From Gymnothorax reevesii (lineage: Eukaryota; Chordata; Actinopteri; Anguilliformes; Muraenidae), in assembly GCA_029721435.1 (NCBI GenBank), contig CM056588.1, positions 38,333,430-38,397,429 on the forward strand: a stretch of DNA of 64,000 bases. The letters are read 5' to 3'. Made by a program: the position numbers and the translations under genes. This document shows, piece by piece, positions 14,831 through 28,245 of this stretch (positions are counted from its first letter, which is position 1; the number at the start of each line of letters is the position of its first letter). The notes below the pieces were generated by a model that saw nothing but the letters and a program-made list of their open reading frames with translations, did not search any database and was not told the origin of the DNA.

Positions 14831-17409
14831 AGAAACGCTGCCATCAATACCAGCTTTATAAAGTTCACAAATGGTGCTTTAGTGGAGACTGGTTCAGACA
14901 TTGAAAGATTCAATTCTTAGGTGATTCTGTAGGAATTACCATCTATCTTACCAAGTGTCCATCTGTCCCTGGACTTATGGCCACAGTTCTTTTTTGAAGT
15001 TTTGGGTTTTCTGGTGTTATAACAATTCTACGTCAATCTGAACCAAATGAAGGCCAAGCATCCACATCTTAAGAACTTGAACAGGAAAACACAAACAATG
15101 AAAATTACAAGCATAAAAAAGTAGAAAACATAATTACTGGACATGACACAAGTGAATAAACCTGTTAAAGTAAAAGTGGAGACAGCCTGAGAGTACTGAC
15201 TGGTTCAAAGGTGAAAATCTGACCCTCATTTCCAGTTTGTCAGAATTGCAATAATTTCAAGTAATGTTTGCCAACCGTGGGTGACCAGCCCTGTTTGCGC
15301 TCTGCAACCCCCTGCTTGTGCCAGACATAACAAATTGGCAAAATTACGTGCAGCAACATCAAACCTACACAGACAAAACAGTTCACCCGACAGCCTGACG
15401 CATGAATCCGCCCAACTCCCTTCCCCATCATCAACGGTCAAGGTCAATCCACAATCCAACAGGGATAATCCTCTTCCGGCACCATTGCGGATTACACACT
15501 GCTCTTAAACGAGGGTTAATGTCACAGACCCGAATGGAAGATATGGAGGCAGCGTCCAGCTGCATCCTTGCAAAGTTTAGAACTTGAACAGAGGGACAAC
15601 AAACATGTGGCGTGCACAAAAAAGCCTGATGCACTCAGTGAACAAGCATTGCAAAAGCTGCTAATGAAAACTGTACAAACACTGCCATTGCTGGTGAAAA
15701 AACTTTTAGCATGAACGCTGAAGCGCCATCAATTCTGGCCGTAAAAATTTTGAAGTGCTAAAGGTTTTCAGGCACTTAATGGCAGGGACTGTCCCTGGCC
15801 AGCAGCTTAATTGTTATGGTGCTTATGAATGCACCCTCTTGAAACTTAGAGTCTAGTTCACAGGAAAACGTATTTAGAAGCCATTCATGCAAAGAACCTG
15901 GCTCAAGTGCGCGTCAGCAATCCCTTGCTGGAGATCAGAGCCTAGGGTCTCGAGCTCTGAAAAGCTCCTGAAAGCGAGCTCTCAGAGGATTAAAGGTGCA
16001 AACAAGTCCAAGCTCCGCACTCACCCTGAAAGATAATACATTCCAGGTGTTGTTCAAAGGTTGCGCTGAGGTTGTGAGGAGAAAGGCTTGAGACAGAGCC
16101 AGAGCAGAAAGTGGAGAGGAAATGAAGGACTGCAGAGAGAGAGGAGGACAGATGTGTAGGGTACTGAGGGATGCACATACCTGCCCTGTGTTTCACAGGC
16201 TCTCTGCTGGAGTCAGTCACTCTCTTTTCCTCTAGCCTTTTCCTCCCCCTTCTCTCTCTCTCTCCCTCTCCGTCTCTCTCGCTCCCGCTCCGCTTGTCTA
16301 TCACTCTCTCAGTTCAAAGTCTGAGCCTGAGTAGGTGGTGCACTGGACCGTGCTCTGATTGGACAGCCTGGAAAGAGCCGGAGTCTGGGCTGTATCGGTT
16401 CAAAGATTGTTGGTGTATGTTTGTGTGTCCGTGTGTGCGTAGGTGCATGCTTGTGTGTGTATGTTTGTATATTTAATGTGAGTATGTGCTTGTGTGTTCG
16501 TGCTAGGTTCATGTGTATGTGCGTGTGCGCATGTGTAAAAGCGAGGTGGGGGCAGGCAGCTTTTACATTATCATTTCAAAAGTCAAACTTTAACATTAAA
16601 TTGCATTTACATTCTCCTCTCAGTCATAAAACTGTGTGTCACTGCTGTCCAGCCCTGCATTCTAACCCAATAACCCAGCCCAGGACAAATCCCTGGCCGA
16701 CTCAAATCCACTTGAGACCCTTCACTGGGGCAGAATGAGAGAAATTTGAGGCGATGTTTCCAAACCTGTAACTCCTGGCACCCTCGTCATGCCAGGCCTT
16801 ATGTGCCAAGCAGAAAATCCTTTTGAAACTTGAAATCAGGAAAAAAAAAAAGGAACAATTCCCACTCACAAAAGCAGAAATTACCGATTTCAGAATCAAT
16901 TCAATTTTTATTTGAATAGTCCTTTCATGACAGACGGTCTGCCACAAAGGCGCTTGAGCAGACGCAGCAGAAGGGCGGACGCCCGGCCCAGATCCCCAAA
17001 CTAACATTGCTAAAATGAATGCTGCTGATATAAACCCGAAAAGAACATTCAGGCTAACTGGTGATATCTCTCAACAACGCCAGCATGGCGCTCAGTCTTT
17101 GGCCTTCTTTGTTAAGTGTGCTGCAACAGGAAGAGGTCAGAGAAATGCAGTAAAAAAAGGACTAATCACATGGAGGAACAGGAAGAGAGAAAAAAAAAAG
17201 TACTGACTGATAGAACAATGGCCATATATTTGAACAGTGGAATAGCGAGACAAAGCGAGGTAAAACGGGAATACTGGCATGTTAAGCGTGTGACGCCAGC
17301 ACTGGTGTTTGTAAATCGTCTTTAGCTTAAAATTGCAAGATTGCGGTCATTGTTAGCTAGCAATGCACAGTTACATAATAAACACACATTAAATTCTCAG
17401 ATGTCCTGC

Positions 17410-17775
17410 CTCAGGATGGTCGAAATCTGGTCAGCAAACAAAATGAGGTGGAGGGACGGACAGATGAACAGGACAACAGGCAGAAGTATGACAAGGCACG
17501 TCTATACTATATGATGTACAAAAGTAGACACATTTCCAAACAAAATTTTGCATATATGGTCAGATGGACAAGAGTTTGGACAGAAAAGGCACATCTACAC
17601 AAAAAGATGTACTCACATATTAAATTTGATAGAAAAATATTGAACCATTAAACAGCTCTGGCAAAGAAAAAAAAAAAAATCATGATGGGCGGAAAGATGG
17701 ACGGACATGCGGAGGGACAACACTCACTCATTCCTTTATCTCCACCTGCTTTGCAGTGGGGATAGTAAAACTTTA
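17410..17775 (+). repeat. Dispersed repeat copy with internal tandem character
   Basis: Repeated phrases of the type CAGATGGACAAGAG...GGCACATCT suggest short tandem duplication. The right end (TTTATCTCCACCTGCTTTGC then AGTGGGGATA) resembles the end of the copy at 18885-19135. Confidence 0.4.
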
Positions 17776-18884
17776 AAAGTTTTGAAGGTGATGGATATTA
17801 TCATCACAGTTAAAAGTTGTAGCATTTTCTCTTAAGGAAATGGTAGCTTTGTGCCATTTAACCTGAACTTAATTCGAAGCATTGTTCCCCGGATATGGAT
17901 ATGGCATATATATTTTTTTTGGTTGTAGATGGCCATGTTGGAGATATCTGCCATATATTATTCAGGTTTGCCTCCCCAAATTCCAGTGGTATTACATATG
18001 TAGGAAAAATGCTGGTGCAGAACAACAAAAGGCTTTTTGTTTGCATTAGCAATTCGCAAAGGAGCATTGTTGCACTCCGCCACCTACTGGACAGGAGTGT
18101 GCTAAATGCTTGCATGCACGTTTAAACATCAAGGGACAAGTAGGTCAGTCTGTCAGAAAGGCACAGACTGCTCAAGGCCGCCCTCCAAGGGCCAGAAAAA
18201 AAAGCCGCATAGTCAAATTAAATTACTTCATTTGACCAAGCAACAGATGTGACATTAATCCTTGCCTCAGCAGGCTCAACCTACTGATGCAAAGGGGAAA
18301 ACATCTTCATGATAGTTGTGACATCAAAGTATTTCCTAAGGCAGAGTTTTCTAGAAAGAACATGGCACATAAAGCCACTGCATAGAGCATGGTGTCCATC
18401 ATTACTGGCTGTTCACCAGTCAGCTCGGTGAAGGCCAGAGACCCAACAAACATAAATCTTTTCACTCCACATTAGAGAGTTCCAAAAGCAGAGGACAAGA
18501 GTATCCCGTAAGCTAAATAACTTCCATACCAGCATGTGAGCAAACAGAAAATAGCAAAAAATGAAGGTAAGCCCATAGTTTTAGGTGATTGATGGCAGTT
18601 TATAAATAGCATTTCTAAATAAAACAAACAAAAAAACAAAAAAGGGCAGGTCCACATTCTGCTCTAAATTAGAAGCAGCTGAATTTACCAGAACAGCAGG
18701 GTAAAAAAATGACAGAAATAGGCAGGAGTCGTGTTCGCCTTCAGCCAAAGAACACAGTCCTTGAAAACAGTCATCCGTAATTACAGCCCCTCTCACAGAT
18801 ATCTTTAGGAATGCACTGGAACAGCTAACAGAGCAGCAACATGGCAGATTAGGCAAAGTTCAACAAGGCGACATGGTCATCACT

Positions 18885-19135
18885 ATGCCTCGTCACGATC
18901 AAGGGCCGTAACTCCATCAATAAATACGCTTCGAAATCCCTTTTCCAAGTCAATGTAGATTGTGACTAGATTATTAAGCTTACAAAATTTGAGCCACGTA
19001 ACTGTCATAGTTTTTGAGATAATCTGTCTCCATCTAAAGTGTCAGACAGACAAACAGAAGGAAAGACAGACAGGCGGAGCCCAATCCTATATCCCCCGCA
19101 CCACTTCATGGCAGGGGATGATAACATTCCAGTAT
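18885..19135 (+). repeat. Dispersed repeat, member of the same family
   Basis: It begins near GGCCGTAACTCC and ends CACTTCATGGCAGGGGATGA. It is the reverse-orientation counterpart of the copy at 5205-5460. Confidence 0.45.
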
Positions 19136-21264
19136 AGAGTGTTGTACCATTAATTTGCCTACAGTAGAGTTTTCAATATATTCTGGGAATAATTCTTATT
19201 TGACTGCACACAGAGGTCACTTTTCCCAAATACATTATGCCAATTCAATTTTCCAGAAAGAATCGTTTCTGCCAGAAAATCCTGCAATTTTCAGGAACCT
19301 TTTCCATGACTGGAAAACCATATAAGTGGAATCCAGGTTTTTAATTGGGTGAGAGAACCCAGCAATGTGGAAGCAACTTCTGAAACACCTTTAATCCTTC
19401 AAAGACTTATCATTCACTACAGTACTGTCCAGTTGTGTTGTGCTGACCAATTCAGAAACATAGTACATGACCAAGAACACTGATTAGCTTTTTTTTTTTT
19501 TTTACAGCCAAGTTTGTTATACAGCAGAACCATTTTCACTTCCTATTTTTCACCCTGATTGAAGAAAGAAAAAAATAAAGCTATAATGCTCAGTAACCAA
19601 CTCAATTAATCTTCAGCATGGTGTGCAAGATTTTAACGTAAGGAATTCAGTGCTTAATCAGTGCAATTTCAAACAGAAGTACGCCCTGGAGAGCACCACT
19701 GTGACAAAACAGTGCTGAGGTCCCATTGTTTTCTGCATTACCAATCCTTACAGACCCTTAAAAAGTAAAGCAAAAGGATTTCACAACTGCGATCCAGAAC
19801 TGTGTCCGATGCCAAAACAAAGCAGTCAGCTGACTGCAGTAACGTCTGAGGAAGCGCAGTGACTGTAGACTTCCTGTTAAGTATATGGGACAAACCACCA
19901 AAACTTGGGTGGGAGAGGGTTCCAGCATTGAGACGGGGTTTCAAAATATTCGAAGGCCCGTGAATGGTCGGAGTAGAAAAGACAATGGCACACGGCAGCT
20001 GCACCTCCATCACTGGCCCCTACTGATGGAACAGGGAAACAATCACAGAAATTTCAGAATAGCAAAGGAGACACCACAGCAAAAATGAAGAGGTGAGTCA
20101 TGAACATCATCTGGCCTGTCCATTGTTCCTCTTCTGCTGCTGCAACCTAAATCTGGTGTTTCATACATCGTTTTCCCTCATGTGACTTATGGGCAGTATT
20201 TAGCGTGATTCTAGCTCACTGAGAAGAAATCACAGCTGCAAAAGCAGAATTCAGAGATATTGTAGGAGGCAGCCACAGTTGACCTTTACTTTTGACAAAA
20301 GAGGGCAACATAAGCATTAACAGCATGAAGATTAATGACTGATGCAAACAATTTAAGTATAGAACTGTCAACACTTCAAGCGGAGTTGAATTCGCACAGC
20401 TAGTCCGATTCTGTCCCTCGTAGGGCTAACATGGCGCCATGCAGTCACGTGGTGTTTTCACACATTGGCTACACCTCCAGATCTTTTGGTAGAGCATGTA
20501 GTCATGTAACAACTAAATGAGCTAAGCTGCTGTAGCAGGTATCAAAGTAAATACAAGGGTAGGCTTTGGGATATTTGTAACCAACACTCTCTTATGCTCC
20601 TACACTGACACTTGATAAGTGAATCACCCAATTTAAACGCAATGTGCAGGTTTACATAATCTGTAAGAACAGAAAATGGTTATCAGCAAGGCAGCTATTA
20701 CTCCACTCCAGGCTGAAAATTTTAATGTCATGGAGCAAACAGCAAATTACTCGACAAGACTATAAATACACAATGGGTATTCTGCAAGACCACCGCAGTA
20801 AACCCTACAATTAGCAATATTCCTCGACGAGCAGGTTTTTGAAATGTTTTGCAAAGTTCACTGTCTGTATTCCAATAATAAACTGCATCTAGCGATTGTT
20901 CCTGTAGCATTAAAAAGTTCAGGAAAGAAAATTATACAAAAACCATTATAACACCTATACCACAGCTCTATACTCAATTGTGATTGGTTGAAAGAGGTCA
21001 TTTCACTATAACTGCACGACTGTGAGGTAGTTTCAATCATGATAGCCATTTGACATTCTGCTTCAGTTCCGTAAGTTTGAAGCTCAGCTAGATTCAATGG
21101 ACACTTCATGCATCAAGACTGCAAACATCCGAAGTGTTTCCTCAAAACAGACATCAAGAACATTTTTGAGTCAGATCAGAAAGGAGAGTACAGCTCTTGT
21201 AGTCTTGGTAAATCCAGTCTTACGGGTGCTCTTGGATCAGGGGATCAATTCATGATAAAAAAAG

Positions 21265-21355
21265 GTATATGAACATCCAGGCACTCCAATAAAGGGGATT
21301 AGGAGGGATATGGTTATACTCCTCCTCATAACCTTTTTTGGAGCGCTTGGATGTT
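21265..21355. repeat. Short inverted repeat
   Basis: AACATCCAGGCACTCCAATA near 21272 pairs with CTTTTTTGGAGCGCTTGGAT near 21330, giving arms of about 25 bp around a loop of roughly 40 bp. It is probably a small foldback element. Confidence 0.6.
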
Positions 21356-24300
21356 ACCTTATTTAACATTTTTGAGTTTTCCATTCCAGCAGCAAAACAA
21401 AATTGATTCAACCACAGCACTTTTGAATGTGGGAATGTAAGTTCTGGCAGAATCTATCTATGACACCAGAGACTACAGCCCTTCATTAGCAACAGAACAA
21501 AATAGCATTTTTGTTTGTAGCAACTATGGTGTATCCAAGCAATATGGGATACTTGTGGCAAAATGGAAAATAAACTGTTCTCAAATAAAACGCAATTATG
21601 GAAAAATGTGCGGTAACTTTGGGAAATAAAAAAAAAAAAAAACTCCATACCCGTTCATTTTACTCAATGCCCATTATTACAAAAAATGGTGTAATAAGCA
21701 GATTGTAGTTTAACATCTCATCTAAAAGACAACACAGCCCACCGACCAGTTTCAAAGTGTTCCATTGGAGTTATTAGAGCAAGATGGTGTGGGTGGAAAA
21801 AAGTCAAATTCAGGCTGTTTGTTTCCATGAGTCAGTTCATGGAACAGCTTGGCAGGTCCTACAGTCAACCAAAAGCCCCTGCAGGCTCAAAGGCCTCCAG
21901 TTTCCAGCTGAATGTCAAGAACAGCACGGCTGTCTGAGCCAAACAGCTTGATGGTTTGGTTTTTATTTCCTGAAGCAAGACCACAGAGTTATAACTGGTT
22001 AAAAAACTATGAAACGGCTCTCTTTCTTTCAGATGGCGTTTCTTGCTTCAGATGGCTCTGGGTTTTTCTCAGTGCGGTTATCCAACTAACTCCGTGATCC
22101 AGATTCATGAAACCAGCCCTTAGCCTCATTAATTCAGGCTCAGTCCAAATGCTCATTTCTCCTTTTCCTGTTCTCAGCCCCAGTCTTTGAGGAGGTGCGA
22201 GAAAGGAGCAAGTAAAGGACGTGATGACTGGGGAATTGAACAAATGAGGCAGATAATTGGACCCTCCTTACTCCTTCAAAAGTCAGTTCAAAGCAACATC
22301 AGTTGTAGGTGTAGCATATGCATGGAAAATGAACAGAGCTACAGCCACAGGTCAATCATTTTAATGTCTTGCATTCCAAAAAAAAAAAAAAAATGAAAAT
22401 CCCACAAAAAAAAGTTTTGGTCCTCCATTGCTCTGGAAACCATTAGAGCAAACTATTGTTCACTTCAATGACTCATCTAATGGACATAATCACGACAGAC
22501 AGAGCGACTTTGGCTAGGCACGAGGAAGGAAGCCAGGATGTGAAACGGACGAAAATGTAATCACCTCACTGCGACTTTGGGTGCATGGAACTGCTCGGAG
22601 GGAAATACGCCCCCTGGTGGTCTAACAGCAGCTTTTCGTGCAAAGACCGCTCTCCCAGTCCCGATCACCTTCAGCTGCACAGCACGGGAAACCTTCAGGA
22701 GTGGTTCTGCTGCTAACGCCCTCCTCACCCGACAAATCCTCAGCTCTCACGAGAGCACAGTCCCTGAACGGAGGAACCTCACATCCAGTGTCTTTGTCAG
22801 CACTTCGTGCAGCGCTCGTTTATCAGGAAGCTAAACTGCTGACTTGTGCCGAAAATAGCTTAAACATGACAGAATTGGTGCTCCACCAGCAAAATTCGAG
22901 GTTCTAAGCTGCATTAGAACTGTTGTCATTTCAGATAAAAATCCCAGTAATAAAAACAACTCCTCACTTTGTGCAGTATCTATCCTTTTTCAACTGCGTC
23001 TCCATTACCAAAAATAATGTATCAATATAATTTAATGTCTTAAATACCAAAGCTAGTTTAGGCATAGTAATTCAACACTCGATATAAATTGCTATTACAG
23101 CTTGAGTCATTGATATTACATTTAATTGGTACAAATACACACTAGGCAGATACAAGTTCATTGTTGCATGTGATATATAATATGACCACGGTCTACGTCG
23201 GGTAATTTTAAATTGACAGGATTTACCTTATTGAGATTCAGTCATGACGGGAAGAGACAAGCATTTTAACTTGGAACGAGTATGTAATGGCAAGCCACAG
23301 CTGTCAACCATAGAGAAAATACACAGACCATTGTAATACACATCTTACCACCAAGAAACAGTCAAGACCTCTAAAGCAAATGTAAAACTTGGTCAAAACA
23401 GTAAATTACACCAAAATCGTGTCTCAGCAAATGATGGGACGACATGAGAAGAAAGGATAAGATAAGTTTTTCGCACCTATATAATTTTAAAAATGGCACC
23501 AAAACTGCGACTATGATCTTAAAATGATATTCATCCCCTTTCAAAGATTTAGAAAATGATTCGATTTCAAATAAACTCGCTTTGACACGCACGACTTCAG
23601 CAGAACGCAAATCCTGCATCGTTCTGATAGAGACAACCGGCAAGGCCATAGCCACCGAGTTAACAAATGATGCGAATTGCATATGGTATAGACACCTACC
23701 GGACAAGTCCTATTTATCCTTTTGCGTATACACTTCGTAAAGGCTTGCTGATCGTAATTTAGTTTACCTCAAATTCATCCAAAGAGGAATCACAAATGTA
23801 CATGATATGCACTCACTTGTGCAATGTCGTGATACGCAATTTTTCTCACAAACACTCGTGATGTAACAGTTGACTGAATATGCGTCTCAGCTGTTCCCCG
23901 GCGCGCCTTGAACTAAAGATTATAGGATGTGCCTATTTCAAGCAAGCTACAAGAGTATTCAATGTAGAAAAAAAAAGAAAAAATTCCAAACAAACACTTT
24001 CAAACAGAGTTCAAAACACTAATGCCATTAATAAATGTCAATATACGCAACTCATGCAATAATTTGTACAAGGCAGCAACAACTTAAGAGACCTGCCTTC
24101 CCATGAATACATACTCGAACCCCAAACGTGCGGGCATTTAGCCACAGAGATAAAATTTGAGAATGCAACCGCTAATTCTCAATAGACTTCCATTTCTCAA
24201 ATCCATCACGCACGCCCGACCACATAATTCAGGTAACGTGACAGCGCTCCCGCTCCAGGCACACAGGTGCCTGCAGACCAGTTCATCCGAGAAAAAAGAG

Positions 24301-24819
24301 CAAACATCCTCCTCTTCCACTAAACGTTACAGGTGACAACCGTTATTTTCTTCCTTAAAATATGATTCAAGTTCTGTGGTCACAAATGCACTTAACCGGC
24401 AAGCATAACGGTAAACTTGAGCTAGCATTCCATTTAGCAAGCTACCATTTAATGATGGCCAGCTAGGCAGCTAATGTTAGCCCATAATAATAATGATAAA
24501 AACAGTTAACGGATATATTTGATGATGTACAAATGCAGGTCAAAATATTGGGCAAGCAGATAAGCAAACTGAATGTGATCATACTGCTAAATTGAATTGC
24601 ATTCCAGCTACAGCGCTTTCGCCGTGAGAGCTAACTGCATTGGCTGGACATACGTACTGTTAGCGATTTAACTGTTTCCCATCGCTTCAACTTCAGTGGG
24701 AAATTATCCCGCTGCTGCTCGCCAGCTAGCTTTAGCCATATCGGGATACAGGAAGGAGCCGCAATTCCGCTGCAAATTTCAATCAGGTCTTGTAAAGGTA
24801 ACGTTGTGCGTCCATCACA

Positions 24820-24975
24820 AAAGCCGCTTTCACCCTGGTCGCGGAACGAATTTTTCGCACGACAGATTACAATCAAAGTCAATGCAAAGACGCGAATACG
24901 CGCGTTTCGCATTGACTTTGAATGTAATCTGTCGTGCGAAAAAATTCGTTTCGCGTTCGGTGTGAAAGCGGCTTT
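24820..24975. mobile_element. Palindromic MITE (near-perfect hairpin)
   Basis: The element begins AAAGCCGCTTTCACC and ends with the reverse complement GGTGTGAAAGCGGCTTT. The arms, each about 70 bp, stay complementary through CGCACGACAGATTACA and the phrase ...AAAGTCAATGC..., leaving only a few loop bases near 24897. It has no coding content and sits in the putative SLC25A22 intron, close to the likely first exon. Confidence 0.85.
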
Positions 24976-25193
24976 AGTTGAATGAAAGATAACGGTAAAT
25001 ACCTCACGCAAGCTTAATTCCCCGGCAGCGCACGTTATCGCTCTATCTTGCTCATTTAACGCGATCCGTTTCCTCCTGGATCACTCAATTTGATTTCAAT
25101 CGAGACTATTTTAAACAACCCATTTGCATGTAAATATTTTATCATGTGTCACTAAATTACAAAACCAATTATTACGAGATTGCAATAACTTAC

Positions 25194-25400
25194 TTTTCCC
25201 TGCCGTTCCAGGTTCAAGTCGAATTTTATCTTGCGTGTGATCTGGTAAGCGGGCTGTGTTGTCTTACTCTATCACGGTCTTGGACAGCCAAATACTGACA
25301 GGCTGAAAACAATCTGTACTCTGTCGTGCGGGTGATGGTAGCGAGCCTGTCCCTGTGCGGCTGGGTGGAGGACGGAGTGGGGGGGCTGAATAATGCAAGG
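25194..25400 (-). other. Candidate 5'UTR exon of SLC25A22
   Basis: On the minus strand a GC-rich block ends in GGGAAAA|GTAAGT, a near-consensus splice donor, at 25194/25193. The block contains no long open frame and is followed downstream by the long interval leading to the SLC25A22 start codon. No competing gene on this strand is evident. The 5' limit and the assignment are inference. Confidence 0.4.
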
Positions 25401-27793
25401 ACAATGCAGGAAGAAGAAAGGGACGTCCTCTGGTGGTAGTCCTACATCACAACAGTTATGAAAGGGTAACGTGTACCATGTAGGTGCACGGAAGGGGGGC
25501 GTAACGTCACATTGACAACGTTATGTGCTGACCTTGAAAGCAAAAAAAAAAAGAAACTAGTACGCATAATTCATGACGCGAATTCAAGCCAGAGGGCCAC
25601 TGTGTGACACATAACCAATGCACGTGGAATTATGTCTATATAATCTTCAGAATGTTAATACTCAGTTTCTAGGCTGCCCAAACATTTGACATCTGAACTG
25701 ATTTATGACTGGTGGCAAAGGTTTGCCAAGCCATGGGCAATCTTAGATTTCTCAGTTAGGGAGTCAAACACAATAGCTTTTCAAAGTTCACTCCAATTAT
25801 GACATAAAAGTTGATCAATTAAGTGTCAGTTTTTAAAATAAAAAATGACGTGTTTCACATTTTTCTGCCTTCAATTTCAGGAGACCATATTTTTTGGAAC
25901 ATATTTTTGGAATTGTTTAGCTGGTGTTTCTGATGGATCACTAAGTCAATTGGTCCCTTAGACCAGGTACAAGAGAGCCTTCAGCATATGGTCTGTGTTT
26001 GCCTTTTTGAGTCGTATCAACCTTTGTCAACATGAGAACAGGAGTTGTGAAGCGGGAAGTCAAGTTAGCAAAAAAGGTTGAGAAAAAAGAAAAGTCAACA
26101 TACTTAGGCCAAAACTCAACTTACTAAAATGGCCAGAAAAAAAATGTGTCCAAAATATTTACTCTAATGAAACAGGTGGGGTTACACGCATAAATACACT
26201 GTACATGATGCACTCAACATGGATAGAAATTACCCTTTAAAAAAGCTGAGAATCTGCACTTCAAACACAGGTTTGTCTGAGCGAAGAGCCTAACAAAGCA
26301 AAGATGTCTTCTTCCAAAACATTATTTAGAAAACTGTATTGTTGCCTCAATGTACATCTCATTACAACTTCTGCAATATTTGTTAGGACTTAACCTGAAA
26401 AATCTTCGCATAAACTCCTCTCCATAAATTGAGTCTTATAGGCTGCTGTCCCGCTCTTCCTTTATCACAAACTGCCTTGCCTCGGTGTAAAAACTTTGAC
26501 TTCATATCATCACTGCATCCATCTGTGCTTGCTGCAATTAACGGTTTACATGCGAGTTGGCTGACTTCAATAAAAATTTAATTTAAAATGAGCTTAAAAA
26601 TTTGCGCAAACTGTACAGAAATTGGTAAGATCTAAAGTAGGACAAAAACAACAAAAATCTCTTCATTAGGAGTTCACACAAGAAGCTAAATAAAATAATA
26701 TTGATTCATGTCACAATCCAGCTAAGACAGTTACAGTCACAATATTGCATCAGATTTCCAGTGTCAGTCAGGTCTCGTATGAAGAAGGCTTGCTTCATAA
26801 ACCTCAGGCACAGGGGAAGCAGAACTTAAAATGCATGTCACACAAGTTGGTTTTATGAGTGCAGCAGATGTTTTTTTTTACAAATGTTCATTAAGACTTT
26901 GATCAGGCAAACGACACAGAACAACATCAATTGATGAGGGTGTCGGCTGGTCTCCTGCATTGGTCATTCAATCAAAGTGAAGGGTCCACACAGGAATTGT
27001 GCTTCACTGTTTTAACCCCACCGAAGTACAGCAATGGAATTCTCCAAAGGTTTACAGCATTAACGTATCCTACAAGGGCCCCACACACCTCCAAATGGCA
27101 CGTACTGACGAGCGTTCATCCCAACGTTTCTTCCCTAGTGGTTCTAGAACCTTCTCAGTCAACAATCCTAGATAATCATCATATTTACTGGAGTCCTCTG
27201 CCATGCATATATGAATGTTTGCTCATGCTTACACGCAAAATAAAAAATTAATTTTTTAACGAGTCTGTGCCAATGGATATATATTGCCTGGATAGCATAG
27301 TCCATAACGGAGCATGGTGAATCTGGCATGTGTACATGTGGAATGTTTCGAGTGCACTGTGATTTATCAATTTCTTGTATCATCTCATTATCCACTCACA
27401 GTCTGGGTGGTCTCACAATAACCCTAGATGGAATCAATGCAGCTTCATTCAAACCCATTCTTGTGCAAGCAGCTAGTGTTCTTCAAATGCATGTCTAATA
27501 TATTGGATCACCATTAGTTGGGCATTTATGGCTGGATGGACATGTATTGGGCAAGGGTGGAAGAGGCCAGGGAATGGCGAAATACGGTGGTTACTGGTGG
27601 GACTGATGCTTGATAAAGCTCTGGGGACGAATAGTTAATTTCCCACCAAAGTCCATTCAAAACCAAGACTTCACTGAGGCGATATTATAGCACGTTTGAC
27701 CAAATGTCAAAATTCTAACACTTCTCACCAAACTGTAAACTCTAAAAGGAACTTTTTTTTCTGAGAGACAGAAATGAAGATTCCTGTTTCATT
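25401..27793. other. Intergenic interval, SLC25A22 promoter side to PIDD1 3' end
   Basis: About 2.4 kb without a recognisable exon. Composition is AT-rich and I could not place a named repeat. It should contain the SLC25A22 promoter at its left end and the PIDD1 transcript end at its right. Confidence 0.6.
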
Positions 27794-27799
27794 TTTATT
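27794..27799 (-). terminator. pidd1: PIDD1 poly(A) signal
   Basis: AATAAA on the minus strand, 185 bases after the PIDD1 stop codon, so the predicted 3'UTR is short (about 0.2 kb). Confidence 0.6.
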
Positions 27800-27983
27800 C
27801 CAGTTCATCTCCTCCAGTTTGGCTACCCAGTGCTTGTGCTCTGGTGTCAGAGAGACCTGTAGTTAACCATGGTCTCCTCAAAGAATCAGCCTCTCAGCTG
27901 CTTCCACAGAACTCTATGGACCTAACAGGCAGAAGCTGTTCCCAGCTGTTTAAGTATCCTGATAGTGGTGCTGAGGGTGTATA

Positions 27984-28245
27984 TCAGGATGGATCAACAT
28001 CAGATGGGGCAGGGGTTGGGCCTGCAGAGACCATGTGGGCGTCGGTCTCCAGCCCCACCCTCCTTAGGGACTCCCTGTACTTCCTCTTTCCCAGCCTCAC
28101 AATGTCCTCGATCTCATCCGCCAGATCCCGCCTTTTGCTCTCCACCATGGCTTCCACCAGCTCTGGCACTGCTCCTGGCCCCGCCCCTACCCGCCGCCTG
28201 GCCCAATGAAAGAGCATCTCCAGGACCATGCCTCCCAGGTTGTCT
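27984..28245 (-). CDS. pidd1: PIDD1 exon 14: death domain, second half and stop
   Basis: After the split Arg codon: [68 protein letters not shown], then a short tail ending DVDPS and stop TGA at 27984. It aligns with human EQIRHMLFSWAERQ and LGRRKYQDSIRRMGL. Acceptor ATCAAG lies after a (CT)n/(GT)n tract. Confidence 0.95.

Larger units (their letters stand above)
4101..25193 (-). other. Gene-poor repeat-rich interval, probably SLC25A22 first intron
   Basis: No coding exon is recognisable on either strand over 21 kb. If the splice-donor-bearing GC-rich block at 25194-25400 is the first SLC25A22 exon, this is its 5'UTR intron. Identifiable repeats are entered separately. The parts not listed (about 4.1-5.2, 7.4-8.9, 9.9-11.3, 15-17.4, 19.2-21.2 and 21.4-24.8 kb) look like unremarkable single-copy or decayed repeat sequence. 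Confidence 0.45.
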
